Part shown: positions 32,566-41,536 of the stretch, in pieces
How the letters are laid out: every line of letters starts with the position of its first letter
Position numbering within the stretch: the stretch's first letter is position 1
Assembly (NCBI GenBank): GCA_016710325.1
Contig: JADJXK010000002.1
Coordinates: 4,464,001-4,528,000 of the forward strand
Direction: 5' to 3'
Length of the DNA: 64,000 bases
DNA from: Candidatus Leptofilum proximum
GTDB lineage: Bacteria; Chloroflexota; Anaerolineae; Promineifilales; Promineifilaceae
Position numbers and translations under genes: made by a program
Notes under the pieces: generated by a model
What the model was told of the DNA's origin: nothing
Databases searched by the model: none
What the model saw: the letters and a program-made list of their open reading frames with translations, nothing else

Positions 32566-34890
32566 ATGAAATTCACCGATGGTTACTGGCAGTTTCGGCC
32601 TAATGTGACGCCTCATTTTGCCGTGCATGCACATGACGTAGAGACAGAATCCGATGCGCTGACCGTTTACGCCGCCACCCGGCGCATCACGCATCGCGGC
32701 GACACGCTCAATATGGGACTGCTCACCGTGCGCTTTTCCTCACCCATGCCGGGCGTCATTCGTGTACAGCTGTGGCACCACAAGGGGCAACGGCCGTTAT
32801 CACCCCACTTCACCCTCAACAGCCAACCCCACACCCCGGTGCAGATCCGCAACGAGACCGACTTCGCCAGCTTCACCAGCGGCCGTCTCACGGTTCGCAT
32901 AGGAAAAGGTGAAAACTGGCGTGTGGATTATTTAGACGGTGAACGTCTGCTGACGCACAGCGGCTGGCGCGGCATGGGGTATGTGGATGTGGTGGGTAAC
33001 GGCCGTTTCATCCACGAACGGCTCGGCCTCAGCGTCGGCGAAAACGTGTATGGCCTGGGCGAACGTTTTACGGCTTTCGTGAAAAATGGCCAGGTTGTCG
33101 ATCTGTGGCAGGAAGACGGTGGCACCAGCAGCGAGCAAGCCTACAAAAATATTCCCTTCTACCTCACCAACTGCGGTTACGGCGTTTTCATCAACCATCC
33201 TGAAAAGGTTTCGTTAGAAATCGCCTCCGAAAAAGTGGAGCGGATTCAGTTTAGCGTGCCCGGTGAGCAACTGGATTACTGCCTCATCAACGGTCCGACG
33301 CCCAAAGATGTGCTCAACCGCTATACGGCGCTCACCGGCCGGCCCGCCCTGCCACCCGCCTGGTCCTTTGGCCTCTGGCTCTCCACCTCCTTCACCACCG
33401 ATTACGATGAAGCCACCGTCACCCGCTTTGTGCAGGGCATGGCCGACCGCGACATTCCGCTGCACGTCTTTCACTTCGACTGCTTCTGGATGAAGGAGTT
33501 CCACTGGACCAACCTGGAGTGGGACGAACGTCTCTTTCCCGATCCGGCAGGCATGCTCCAGCGATTAAAAGATCGTGGCCTGCACATTTGCGTCTGGATC
33601 AATCCGTACATTGCCCAACGCTCGGCCCTGTTTGACGAGGGCATGGCCCACGGCTACCTGGTCAAAAAGCCCAATGGCGATATCTGGCAGTGGGATCAGT
33701 GGCAGGCGGGCATGGCCCTGGTTGACTTCACCAATCCCGACGCCTGCCGCTGGTTCAGCGACAAGCTGCGTAATTTGCTAGACATGGGCGTCGACTGCTT
33801 CAAAACCGACTTTGGCGAGCGCATCCCCACCGAAGTTGTTTACCACGATGGCTCTGACCCGGTGAAGATGCACAACTACTACACCCAGCTGTACAACAAA
33901 ACCGTTTTTGAGCTGCTGCAAGCCGAACGCGGCCCCGGCGAGGCTGTGTTATTTGCCCGATCGGCTACCGCTGGCGGGCAGCAGTTCCCGGTGCACTGGG
34001 GCGGCGACAGCACCGCCACGTTTGTGTCCATGGCCGAAAGTTTGCGCGGCGGGTTGTCGCTTTCCCTGTCCGGCTTTGGCTTTTGGAGCCACGACATTGG
34101 CGGCTTTGAGCAAACCGCGCCCGCCGACGTCTACAAACGGTGGTGCGCCTTTGGCCTGCTTTCGTCACACAGCCGTCTGCACGGCAGCAGCTCATACCGC
34201 GTGCCGTGGCTGTTTGATGAAGAAGCGGTGGGCGTGCTGCGCCACTTCACTAAACTCAAGTGCCGCCTGATGCCCTACCTGTACGGTCTGGCTTGTGAAG
34301 CACACGAAAGCGGCGTGCCCACACTGCGGGCCATGCTGCTGGAGTTCCCCGACGACCCCGGCTGCGATACGCTGGACCGCCAGTACATGCTGGGCGATGC
34401 GCTGCTGGTGGCGCCGGTGATGCGCCACGACAGCGTGGTGGATTATTACCTGCCGCCAGGCCGCTGGACGCATTTTTTCACCGGTGAGGAGCGGGAAGGC
34501 GGCCGCTGGCAGCGGGACTCTTACGACTTTTTCAGCCTGCCGTTGTGGGTACGGCCGAATACCATCCTCCCCCTGGGCTACAACGAAAACCGCCCCGACT
34601 ACGACTTCGCTGACGGGATAACGTTTCACCTGTTTGGGTTTGAGGAGGGAGCGGCCGTTTCTCGCACCGTTCCCAACCAGCGAGGCGAAACTGAGCTCAC
34701 CCTGCACGTCCGCCGGGAAGGCAGCACGCTGCACATCGCCGCTGAAGGGGCGATAAAGCCGTGGACGGTAGTGTTGAGGGGTGAAACGGCCGTTACGGCC
34801 GTTACCGGCGGCACAGCTGAATCCCACGAACATGGCGTCTTGCTGCGGCCAGACAAAACCACAATCAGTCTTACTGTTCAACTTTCCTGA
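32566..34890 (+). CDS. yicI: GH31 alpha-xylosidase (YicI-like)
   Basis: A 774-residue enzyme, close to the ~770 residues of E. coli YicI. It releases alpha-xylose from xyloglucan-type oligosaccharides such as isoprimeverose. The N-terminal beta-sandwich is followed by the barrel, with HFDCFWMKEFHWTNLEWD near 304-320, nucleophile Asp in DCFKTDFGERIP near 408-419, and acid/base Asp in FPVHWGGDSTATF near 475-487. No signal peptide is present. ATG 32566 is chosen because the upstream extension is repeat-encoded and the AAGGA motif lies just before. Two ACGGCCGT octamers overlap head to tail near its 3' end (about 34785-34802). Confidence 0.93.
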   Translation: MKFTDGYWQFRPNVTPHFAVHAHDVETESDALTVYAATRRITHRGDTLNMGLLTVRFSSPMPGVIRVQLWHHKGQRPLSPHFTLNSQPHTPVQIRNETDFASFTSGRLTVRIGKGENWRVDYLDGERLLTHSGWRGMGYVDVVGNGRFIHERLGLSVGENVYGLGERFTAFVKNGQVVDLWQEDGGTSSEQAYKNIPFYLTNCGYGVFINHPEKVSLEIASEKVERIQFSVPGEQLDYCLINGPTPKDVLNRYTALTGRPALPPAWSFGLWLSTSFTTDYDEATVTRFVQGMADRDIPLHVFHFDCFWMKEFHWTNLEWDERLFPDPAGMLQRLKDRGLHICVWINPYIAQRSALFDEGMAHGYLVKKPNGDIWQWDQWQAGMALVDFTNPDACRWFSDKLRNLLDMGVDCFKTDFGERIPTEVVYHDGSDPVKMHNYYTQLYNKTVFELLQAERGPGEAVLFARSATAGGQQFPVHWGGDSTATFVSMAESLRGGLSLSLSGFGFWSHDIGGFEQTAPADVYKRWCAFGLLSSHSRLHGSSSYRVPWLFDEEAVGVLRHFTKLKCRLMPYLYGLACEAHESGVPTLRAMLLEFPDDPGCDTLDRQYMLGDALLVAPVMRHDSVVDYYLPPGRWTHFFTGEEREGGRWQRDSYDFFSLPLWVRPNTILPLGYNENRPDYDFADGITFHLFGFEEGAAVSRTVPNQRGETELTLHVRREGSTLHIAAEGAIKPWTVVLRGETAVTAVTGGTAESHEHGVLLRPDKTTISLTVQLS

Positions 34891-34983
34891 GGAACCAAAC
34901 AGTGTCGTGCCCACGAAAGTGAGCATCCAGGCTGGCCTCCTGCCTGCGCTGGAATGACTCGTTATCTTTTCAACCAAAAAAGG

Positions 34984-35012
34984 TTGACAGACGGCCGAAA
35001 ACGGGTTATTTT
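34984..35012 (+). promoter_or_regulatory. Sigma70-type promoter of the lacI-family gene
   Basis: TTGACA at 34984-34989 and TATTTT at 35007-35012 are separated by exactly 17 nt. The predicted transcription start falls inside or just after the palindrome at 35014-35029, so the regulator could block its own promoter. Confidence 0.7.
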
Positions 35013-35013
35013 A

Positions 35014-35029
35014 CTGCAAACGCTTGCAG
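35014..35029. promoter_or_regulatory. LacI-family operator upstream of the regulator gene
   Basis: CTGCAAACGCTTGCAG is a near-perfect palindrome with a central CG, typical of LacI-family sites. It lies 20 bp before the regulator's ATG and directly after the -10 box. A related site occurs before the GH3 gene at 36081. Confidence 0.75.
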
Positions 35030-35048
35030 GAAATCGGGAAGAGTTGGC

Positions 35049-36077
35049 ATGAAGCGGAATAAGTCCTCCAATGAAGTCACAATCAAAGATGTTGCCAAAG
35101 AGGCTGGCGTTTCCTACTCCACTGTCTCCCGCGTGGTCAACAACAAAACCTACGTGAACCCAGACACGCGGGACCGTGTCTTGCAGGCGATGGTGCGCCT
35201 GGGCTACCAGGTAAACCTGCACGCCCGCAGCCTGGCTGGCGGCCAGTCCAACGTCATTGGCCTGCTGGTGGTGGACCTGACCACCGAGTACATGGGCGAA
35301 ATTATCAGCGGCATCGATGACGTGCTGGCGGCGCACCAGTACGAGCTGATGCTTTACACCACTCACCGGCGCAAGGCCAAGGAATCGGCCTATGTGCACA
35401 TGATGGCTCGCGGCTTGGCCGACGGCTTGCTCCTCAGCCTGCCGCGTGAACCGGAGGCGTATCTCAAGTCGCTGCGCCAGAAGGGCTTTCCCTACGTCAT
35501 CATCGATCACCGCAGCGAAGAGCCTTCTGACCTGTTTGTCTCGGCCGACAATTACCAGGGTGGTTACGACGCCACCAGGCACCTGATTGAACTGGGGCAC
35601 CGGCGCATTGGCATCGTCACCGGATGGATGGATATGGTGAGTGCCCGGGATCGCCTGGAAGGTTTCCGGGCGGCGTTGGCCGACGCGGGAATCCCGTTTG
35701 AGGAGGAACTGCTGTATCAGGGTGATTTTTCCCAGCCAGGTGGCTTTACTGGCGGCACCTGTTTGCTGGAACTGGCGGAACGGCCGTCGGCCATTTTTGC
35801 TTCCAACGACATCTCGGCCATGGGCGTGATTGAGGCAGCCCGGGCCAAGGGGCTGCAAGTGCCGCGAGATATTTCGGTGGTGGGCTTTGACGACATTCCT
35901 ATGGCCGCTTTGCTCAGTCCCCAGCTCACCACCATGCGCCAACCTCTGCAAGACATGGGCCGGTCGGCCACAAAAATGCTGCTGGATCTGCTGCAAAATC
36001 CCGAAAACAGACCGGAAAGCATTGTTTTTCCTACTGAACTAATTATTCGCGAAACAACTGCACCACCACATCCTTAA
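35049..36077 (+). CDS. LacI-family transcriptional regulator of the xylan cluster
   Basis: A 342-residue repressor. Residues ~10-56 form the LacI HTH and hinge (VTIKDVAKEAGVSYSTVSRVVNNK, ending VLQAMVRLGYQVN). The rest is a periplasmic-binding-protein-like sugar sensor (NVIGLLVVDLT, RRIGIVTGWMD, PSAIFASNDISAMGV, ISVVGFDDIPMAALLSPQLTTM). It sits between the alpha-xylosidase and GH3 genes, with an operator-like palindrome before it and another before GH3, so autoregulation and control of the downstream genes are likely. The inducer is probably a xyloside or xylose, by context only. Confidence 0.92.
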   Translation: MKRNKSSNEVTIKDVAKEAGVSYSTVSRVVNNKTYVNPDTRDRVLQAMVRLGYQVNLHARSLAGGQSNVIGLLVVDLTTEYMGEIISGIDDVLAAHQYELMLYTTHRRKAKESAYVHMMARGLADGLLLSLPREPEAYLKSLRQKGFPYVIIDHRSEEPSDLFVSADNYQGGYDATRHLIELGHRRIGIVTGWMDMVSARDRLEGFRAALADAGIPFEEELLYQGDFSQPGGFTGGTCLLELAERPSAIFASNDISAMGVIEAARAKGLQVPRDISVVGFDDIPMAALLSPQLTTMRQPLQDMGRSATKMLLDLLQNPENRPESIVFPTELIIRETTAPPHP

Positions 36078-36094
36078 TATTGCAAACGTTTTCA
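36075..36094 (+). promoter_or_regulatory. -10 box and LacI-type operator upstream of GH3
   Basis: TAATAT (36075-36080) is followed directly by TGCAAACGTTTTCA (36081-36094), which differs at one base from the perfect palindrome TGCAAACGTTTGCA. The order -10 then operator repeats the arrangement at 35007-35029, supporting shared control by the LacI-family protein. No convincing -35 box was seen. Confidence 0.65.
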
Positions 36095-36143
36095 CAATTT
36101 CCCTCAAAGAAGAGGAAACATAACGTGCCGGTGATGAACAATT

Positions 36144-38519
36144 ATGCAAACGACAAGCAAAGATTTATCTGTAATTTACCGGGATCCGGCCCAACCGATT
36201 GACGGCCGTATCGCCGACCTCCTCAGCCGCATGACTCTGGAGGAAAAAGCGGCCCAGTTGGGCAGTGCCTGGGTCTACCAGCTGCTGACGAACAAGCAGT
36301 TTGATCCGGCCAAAGCGGCCGAACTGATGCGCCTAGGCATTGGCCAGATTACCCGGGTGGGCGGCGCCAGCAGCCTGGCCCCAGCGGAAGCGGCGGTAGT
36401 GGCCAACAGCATCCAGCGCTACCTGGTGCAACAGACGCGGCTGGGCATCCCGGCCATGGTGCACGAGGAGTGCTGCAGCGGCTACATGACGCGTGATGCC
36501 ACCTGCTTCCCGCAGATCATTGGCGTGGCCAGCACCTGGGAACCGGAGCTGGTAGAAGCGATGGCCGCCGTGGTGCGCACGCAGATGCGCGCCGCCGGGG
36601 CACATCAGGGGCTGTCGCCCGTGCTGGACGTGACGCGTGATCCGCGCTGGGGACGGGTGGAGGAAACGTTTGGCGAGGACCCGTACCTGGTGTCGCAGAT
36701 GGGCGTGCATTTTGTGCGCGGCCTGCAAGGGCAGAACTGGCAGGAAGGGGTGCTGGCCACGGCCAAACATTTTGTCGGCTACGGCATGTCCGAAGGCGGC
36801 ATGAACTGGGCGCCGGTGCACATTGCCCCGCGTGAACTGCGCGAGGTGTTTTTGCTGCCGTTTGAAACGGCCGTAAAACAAGCCAATCTCCAATCCCTCA
36901 TGAACGCCTACCATGAGCTGGACGGGATGCCCTGCGCCGCTTCCAAAGAGCTGCTCACCGACATTTTGCGCGATGAGTGGGGCTTTGACGGCATTGTGGT
37001 GTCGGACTACTTTGCGGTGCAGGAGATCGAGCGGGCGCATCATCTGAGCAGCAGCAAGGCCGAGTCGGCGCACCTGGCGCTGGCAGCAGGCATCGACGTG
37101 GAGCTGCCGCACACCGATTGTTATGACGAACCGCTGGTAACGGCCGTACGCAGCGGCCAGATCGACGAAGCGTTGGTAGACCAGAGCGTGGCCCGCGTGC
37201 TGCGCACCAAGTTTATGCTGGGCCTGTTTGAAAATCCGTATGTGGACGAGACGCGGGCAGCGGCCGTTTTCGACACGCCGGAACAGCGCCAGCTGGCCCG
37301 CACCATTGCCCAAAAGTCGATGGTGCTGCTAAAAAATGAAGATGGGCTACTGCCCCTGGCTAAAAACATCGGCTCCATTGCCGTGATTGGCCCGCAGGCC
37401 AACACCGTGCGGCACCTGCTGGGCGACTACGCTTACCCGTGCCACATCGAAGCCTTGCACGAGATGACCCACGTTGCCGGAAATGTATTTAACATTCCGG
37501 TGCCCGAAAGCGTGGAGCTGGTAGACAACTTTGTGCCCATCCGTCCAATTCTGGCGGCGATTCAGGAGAAGGTGACGGCGGGAACGGCCGTAGCCTACGC
37601 CAAAGGGTGTGACGTCACCGGGGAGGATCGCTCGGGTTTTGCTGAAGCCTTGGCTACCGCCGGGCAGGCAGACGTGGCCGTTGTGTTTGTCGGTGGTAAG
37701 TCTGGCCTGACGTCTGACTGCACCTGTGGTGAAGCGCGCGACCGGTCCGAGATTAATCTGACCGGCGTGCAGGAAGAACTGGTGCAGGCCGTGGCGGCAA
37801 CGGGCAAGCCGGTGGTGGTGGTTTTGGTGAACGGCCGTCCCCTCAGCATTAACTGGATTGCGCAAAACATCCCCGCCATTTTGGAAGCGTGGCTGCCCGG
37901 CGAAGAGGGCGCCGAGGCCGTGGCCGACGTGCTGTTTGGCGACGTGAACCCCGGCGGCAAGCTGCCCATCACCTTCCCCCGCGACGTGGGGCAGATTCCG
38001 ATTTATTACAACCACAAAGTGTCCGGCGGGCGGTCGCATTGGAAAGATGATTATGTCAATTTAAGCAGCAAGCCGCTCTGGCCGTTTGGTTTTGGTCTGA
38101 GTTACACCAATTTTAAGCTGGATAATCTACAGCAGGATAAAATAGAGGTAGCCGCCGACGAAACCATCCAGATTAGCTGCACGCTGACAAACTGCGGTCC
38201 GCGTGATGGTGAAGAGGTGGTTCAGCTTTACATAAACGATCCACTGGCTTCGGTGACGCGGCGGGTGAAAGAGCTCAAAGGCTTTAAGCGTGTCGCCCTG
38301 GCGGCAGGCGCGTCGCGGCGGGTGACATTTGCCTTGCCAGCGAGCGGCCTGGGCTTTTACAACCGCGACCTGTGCAAAGTAGTGGAGCCGGGAGAAATCC
38401 ATTTTATGATTGGCACGTCGTCGGTGGAGATGGGGTTGAACGGCCGTTTCCACATCACCGGTCCCGTCACCAACGTCAGCCAGAACAGCGCCTTCTTCAG
38501 CGAGGCCACCATCAATTAG
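36144..38519 (+). CDS. GH3 beta-xylosidase / beta-glucosidase
   Basis: A 791-residue family 3 glycosidase. The (beta/alpha)8 domain begins at IADLLSRMTLEEKAAQLG and carries KHFVGYG and the nucleophile Asp in GFDGIVVSDYFAV near 280-292. A beta-sandwich second domain (MVLLKNEDGLLPL, IAVIGPQAN) and a fibronectin-III-like C-terminal domain (PLWPFGFGLSYTNF, then RVKELKGFKRV) follow. There is no signal peptide. The start follows the operator region; ribosome binding is weak, but the sequence is conserved from the first residues. In this cluster it would cleave xylobiose and short xylo-oligosaccharides to xylose. Confidence 0.9.
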   Translation: MQTTSKDLSVIYRDPAQPIDGRIADLLSRMTLEEKAAQLGSAWVYQLLTNKQFDPAKAAELMRLGIGQITRVGGASSLAPAEAAVVANSIQRYLVQQTRLGIPAMVHEECCSGYMTRDATCFPQIIGVASTWEPELVEAMAAVVRTQMRAAGAHQGLSPVLDVTRDPRWGRVEETFGEDPYLVSQMGVHFVRGLQGQNWQEGVLATAKHFVGYGMSEGGMNWAPVHIAPRELREVFLLPFETAVKQANLQSLMNAYHELDGMPCAASKELLTDILRDEWGFDGIVVSDYFAVQEIERAHHLSSSKAESAHLALAAGIDVELPHTDCYDEPLVTAVRSGQIDEALVDQSVARVLRTKFMLGLFENPYVDETRAAAVFDTPEQRQLARTIAQKSMVLLKNEDGLLPLAKNIGSIAVIGPQANTVRHLLGDYAYPCHIEALHEMTHVAGNVFNIPVPESVELVDNFVPIRPILAAIQEKVTAGTAVAYAKGCDVTGEDRSGFAEALATAGQADVAVVFVGGKSGLTSDCTCGEARDRSEINLTGVQEELVQAVAATGKPVVVVLVNGRPLSINWIAQNIPAILEAWLPGEEGAEAVADVLFGDVNPGGKLPITFPRDVGQIPIYYNHKVSGGRSHWKDDYVNLSSKPLWPFGFGLSYTNFKLDNLQQDKIEVAADETIQISCTLTNCGPRDGEEVVQLYINDPLASVTRRVKELKGFKRVALAAGASRRVTFALPASGLGFYNRDLCKVVEPGEIHFMIGTSSVEMGLNGRFHITGPVTNVSQNSAFFSEATIN

Positions 38520-38650
38520 GACACAGATGAACACAGATTTTCACAGATAAAAGTTCGTGAAACGTGAAACGTGAGAAAAATCACGTTTCACGTTTCACGT
38601 TTCACTCAAAAGGCCTGAAATCTGTGTTCATCTGCGAAAATCCGTGTCCC
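38519..38650. repeat. Nested hairpin: GTGAAACGT-word stem inside an ACACAGAT-word stem
   Basis: The outer arms are GGACACAGATGAACACAGAT (from 38519) and words ending ATCTGCGAAAATCCGTGTCC (to 38649). Inside lies a second stem of GTGAAACGTGAAACGTGA against TCACGTTTCACGTTTCAC (38557-38604). It fills the gap between the GH3 and xylA genes. The nesting of two word families suggests insertion of one element into another. Confidence 0.85.
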
Positions 38651-38666
38651 ATTCTAAGGAGAAACT

Positions 38667-39827
38667 ATGTACGAACCGAAACCTGAACACAAATTCACCT
38701 TTGGCCTGTGGACCGTGGGCAGCATAGGCCGCGATCCGTTTGGCGAACCGGTGCGCCCGGTTAAGTCGCCGGTGGAGCTGGTGCACCTGTTGGCCGAAGT
38801 TGGCGCCTGGGGCGTCAACTTCCACGACAACGACCTGGTACCCATCGATGCCACGCCCGCCCAGCGCGACCAGATCGTGCGCGACTTTAAGCAGGCGCTG
38901 GCCGACACTGGCCTCGTGGTGCCGATGGCCACCACCAACCTGTTTACCGATCCCGCCTTCCGTGACGGCGCCTTCACCAGCAACGATCCCAACGTGCGCG
39001 CCTACGCCTTGCAAAAAACCATGCATGCCATCGACCTGGGTGTGGAGCTGGGCGCCAAAATTTACGTCTTCTGGGGCGGCCGTGAAGGCACGGAAACGGA
39101 CGCAGGCAAGGACCCCATCACCGCCATCAAGCGCAGCCGCGAGGCGATGAACTATTTGTGCGAGTACGTGCTGGATCAAGGGTACGATCTCAAGTTTGCC
39201 CTGGAAGCCAAGCCCAACGAGCCGCGCGGCGACATCTACAACGCCACCACGGGCAACATGCTGGCCTTCATCGAGACACTGGACCACCCCGAGATGGTGG
39301 GCGTGAATCCCGAAGTCGCCCACGAGCACATGGCCGGGCTGAACTTTACCCACCACGTGGCCCAGGCCATGGAAGCTGGCAAGCTGTTCCACATCGATCT
39401 GAACGACCAGGCGTTCGGCCGCTACGACCAGGATTTCCGCTTTGGTTCGGTCAATCTGAAATCCGCCTTTTTCCTGGTGAAGCTGCTGGAGGACAACGGC
39501 TACGACGGCAGCCGCCACTTCGATGCCCACGCCTACCGCACCAGCGATTTTGAGGATGTGAAGGCGTTTGCCCGCGGCTGCATGAAGACCTATCTCATTT
39601 TGAAAGAGAAAGCAGCTCAGTTCAACGCCGACAGTGAAATCCAGGCGCTGCTAGCCCAAATCAACACCGACAGCGGTGCGATGTCCCCATTTATGGGGCA
39701 GTACAGCGCCGAAAAAGCCGCCCAGCTGCGCGCTCACTCATTTGATCGCCCGGCGCTGGGGCGGCGCGGCCAGCCTTATGAGCAGTTGGACCAGCTGGTG
39801 GTGGATTTGCTGTTGGGGGTGCGGTAA
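38667..39827 (+). CDS. xylA: Xylose isomerase
   Basis: A 386-residue enzyme of the shorter, Streptomyces-type class I length, converting D-xylose to D-xylulose with two divalent metals. Catalytic landmarks are GVNFHDNDLVP near 51-61, VFWGGREGTET near 132-142, FALEAKPNEPRGD near 176-188, GVNPEVAHEHMAGL near 211, and FHIDLNDQAFGRYDQDFRFG near 238-257. GGAG lies 5 nt before the ATG. It is followed by xylB, with a 102-nt gap that contains a hairpin. Confidence 0.96.
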   Translation: MYEPKPEHKFTFGLWTVGSIGRDPFGEPVRPVKSPVELVHLLAEVGAWGVNFHDNDLVPIDATPAQRDQIVRDFKQALADTGLVVPMATTNLFTDPAFRDGAFTSNDPNVRAYALQKTMHAIDLGVELGAKIYVFWGGREGTETDAGKDPITAIKRSREAMNYLCEYVLDQGYDLKFALEAKPNEPRGDIYNATTGNMLAFIETLDHPEMVGVNPEVAHEHMAGLNFTHHVAQAMEAGKLFHIDLNDQAFGRYDQDFRFGSVNLKSAFFLVKLLEDNGYDGSRHFDAHAYRTSDFEDVKAFARGCMKTYLILKEKAAQFNADSEIQALLAQINTDSGAMSPFMGQYSAEKAAQLRAHSFDRPALGRRGQPYEQLDQLVVDLLLGVR

Positions 39828-39844
39828 TCATCCTGCCTGTTACC

Positions 39845-39890
39845 CCCGCGAAGGCGGGGGGCCAGGCTTATGGATTCCCGCCTTCGCGGG
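39845..39890. terminator. 14-bp perfect hairpin between xylA and xylB
   Basis: CCCGCGAAGGCGGG (39845-39858) pairs with CCCGCCTTCGCGGG (39877-39890), followed by AATGACAG. This is a dispersed palindrome of the CGCGAAGGCGGGAATGACA type. Placed inside the xylAB unit it may attenuate xylB or protect xylA mRNA; with no U-tract it is not a classical terminator. Confidence 0.65.
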
Positions 39891-39928
39891 AATGACAGTT
39901 GGCTTGTTTGTTTTCCGAGAGGTAAAAG

Positions 39929-41422
39929 ATGCGCTATTTCATCGGCATAGACAGTTCAACGACGGCGACGAAGGCGCTGCTGCTGGCGGAGACGGGTGAC
40001 GTGGTGGGCGTGGCGTCGTCTACCTATGACTACGAGACACCTAAACCGCTGTGGAGCGAGCAGCATCCTGAGCTGTGGTGGACGGGCACGGTGGCCAGTA
40101 TCCGGCAATTGTTGGCAGAAACGGCCGTTCGCTCCTCATCCATCCACGCCATCGGCCTCACCGGGCAGATGCATGGGCTGGTGCTGCTGGATGCCGCCGG
40201 GCAGGTGCTGCGCCCGGCGCTGCTGTGGAACGACCAGCGCACCGGCGCCGAGTGCGACGAGATGCGCGCCATCATCGGCAAGCAGCGGCTAATTGACATA
40301 ACGGGTAATGATGCGCTGACTGGCTTTACCGCACCCAAAATTTTGTGGGTGAAAAACAACGAACCGGAGATTTACGGCCGTATCGCCCACATCCTCCTTC
40401 CCAAAGATTACGTGCGCTACCGGCTGACCGGGGAATTGGCCACCGACAAGGCGGGTGCGGCGGGCACGCAGCTGTTCGACGTGCGCCAGCGCAATTGGTC
40501 CGGCGAGGTCGTGCGCAAGCTGGGTATTGACCTCACCTGGCTGCCGCCGACGTTTGAAGGAACGGCCGTTACCGGTCATCTCTCCCCAGACGCGGTCGAA
40601 GCCACCGGCCTGCCCGCAGGCATTCCCGTCGTGGCGGGCGGCGGCGACCAGGCAGCCAACGCCGTGGGCACCGGGGCCGTCGTTGATGGCGTGGTGGCGT
40701 TGAGTTTGGGCACCTCTGGCGTGGTGTTTGCCAGCAGTGACGTGCCGGTAGTGGAGCCAGACGGCCGTCTCCATGCCTTTTGCCACGCCGCGCCGGGTAA
40801 ATGGCACCTGATGGGCGTGATGCTGTCGGCGGCGGGCAGCCTGCGCTGGTACCGCGATGCCCTGGCCCCCGGTGTAGACTTTGGCGACCTGCTGGTTCCT
40901 GCGGCAGACGTTCCGGCAGGCAGCGAGGGGCTGCTCTTTTTGCCCTACCTCACCGGGGAACGCACGCCGCATCCCGATCCGCTGGCGCGCGGCGGCTTCA
41001 TCGGCCTCACCGTGCGCCACGACCAGCCGCACTTGACGCGGGCAGTGCTGGAGGGTGTGGCCTTTGGCCTGCGCGACAGCCTGGAGTTGATGCGCGGCGC
41101 GGGCCTGGCCAGCATTACCCAGGTGCGGGCGTCCGGCGGCGGGCTGCGCAGCCCGCTCTGGCGGCAAATCCTGGCCGATGTGCTGCAAGCGGAAATTGTG
41201 ACGGTGAACACCACGGAGGGGGCGGCATATGGTGCGGCCGTTTTGGCCCTGGTTGGTGCAGGCGTGTTTGGTTCAGTTGAAGAGGCGTGTGCTGCACTGG
41301 TGCAGGTGACGGGCAAGACGGAGCCGGGGGGGGATACGGCCGTTTACAACCAGCTCTACCCGCTCTACCAGGGTCTCTACCCGGCGCTCAAACCCACCTT
41401 CGCCGGGCTCTCTGAATGTTGA
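39929..41422 (+). CDS. xylB: Xylulokinase
   Basis: A 497-residue FGGY-family carbohydrate kinase phosphorylating D-xylulose to xylulose 5-phosphate. It begins with the nucleotide loop FIGIDSSTTATKALL and has IGLTGQMHGLVLLD near 72-85, LLWNDQRTGAEC near 92-103, PVVAGGGDQAANAVGTGAV near 232-250, and RASGGGLRSPLWRQILADV near 397-415. AGAGGTAAAAG precedes the ATG. Together with xylA it completes entry of xylose into the pentose phosphate pathway. Confidence 0.96.
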   Translation: MRYFIGIDSSTTATKALLLAETGDVVGVASSTYDYETPKPLWSEQHPELWWTGTVASIRQLLAETAVRSSSIHAIGLTGQMHGLVLLDAAGQVLRPALLWNDQRTGAECDEMRAIIGKQRLIDITGNDALTGFTAPKILWVKNNEPEIYGRIAHILLPKDYVRYRLTGELATDKAGAAGTQLFDVRQRNWSGEVVRKLGIDLTWLPPTFEGTAVTGHLSPDAVEATGLPAGIPVVAGGGDQAANAVGTGAVVDGVVALSLGTSGVVFASSDVPVVEPDGRLHAFCHAAPGKWHLMGVMLSAAGSLRWYRDALAPGVDFGDLLVPAADVPAGSEGLLFLPYLTGERTPHPDPLARGGFIGLTVRHDQPHLTRAVLEGVAFGLRDSLELMRGAGLASITQVRASGGGLRSPLWRQILADVLQAEIVTVNTTEGAAYGAAVLALVGAGVFGSVEEACAALVQVTGKTEPGGDTAVYNQLYPLYQGLYPALKPTFAGLSEC

Positions 41423-41435
41423 TCCTTCGGAATTG

Positions 41436-41488
41436 GCGTGAAGCGTGAAACGGGATGTTCTGCTCACGTTTCACGCTTCACGTTTCAC
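41436..41488. repeat. GCGTGAAGCGTGAAACG word hairpin between convergent genes
   Basis: GCGTGAAGCGTGAAACG (41436-41452) faces CACGTTTCACGCTTCACG (41464-41481) and further CACGTTTCAC sequence. It lies between the convergent xylB and VOC genes and may end both transcripts. It is the third copy of the GTGAAACGT family in the xylose cluster. Confidence 0.85.
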
Positions 41489-41536
41489 CACCCCCCAATC
41501 CCCTAACTTCCCGAAGAGCCTCCAGTTCTTACCAGA

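Noticed and set aside
34962..35996. 344-residue minus-strand frame opposite the LacI gene
   Set aside because: The sense frame has a perfect LacI HTH and ligand domain plus its own promoter.
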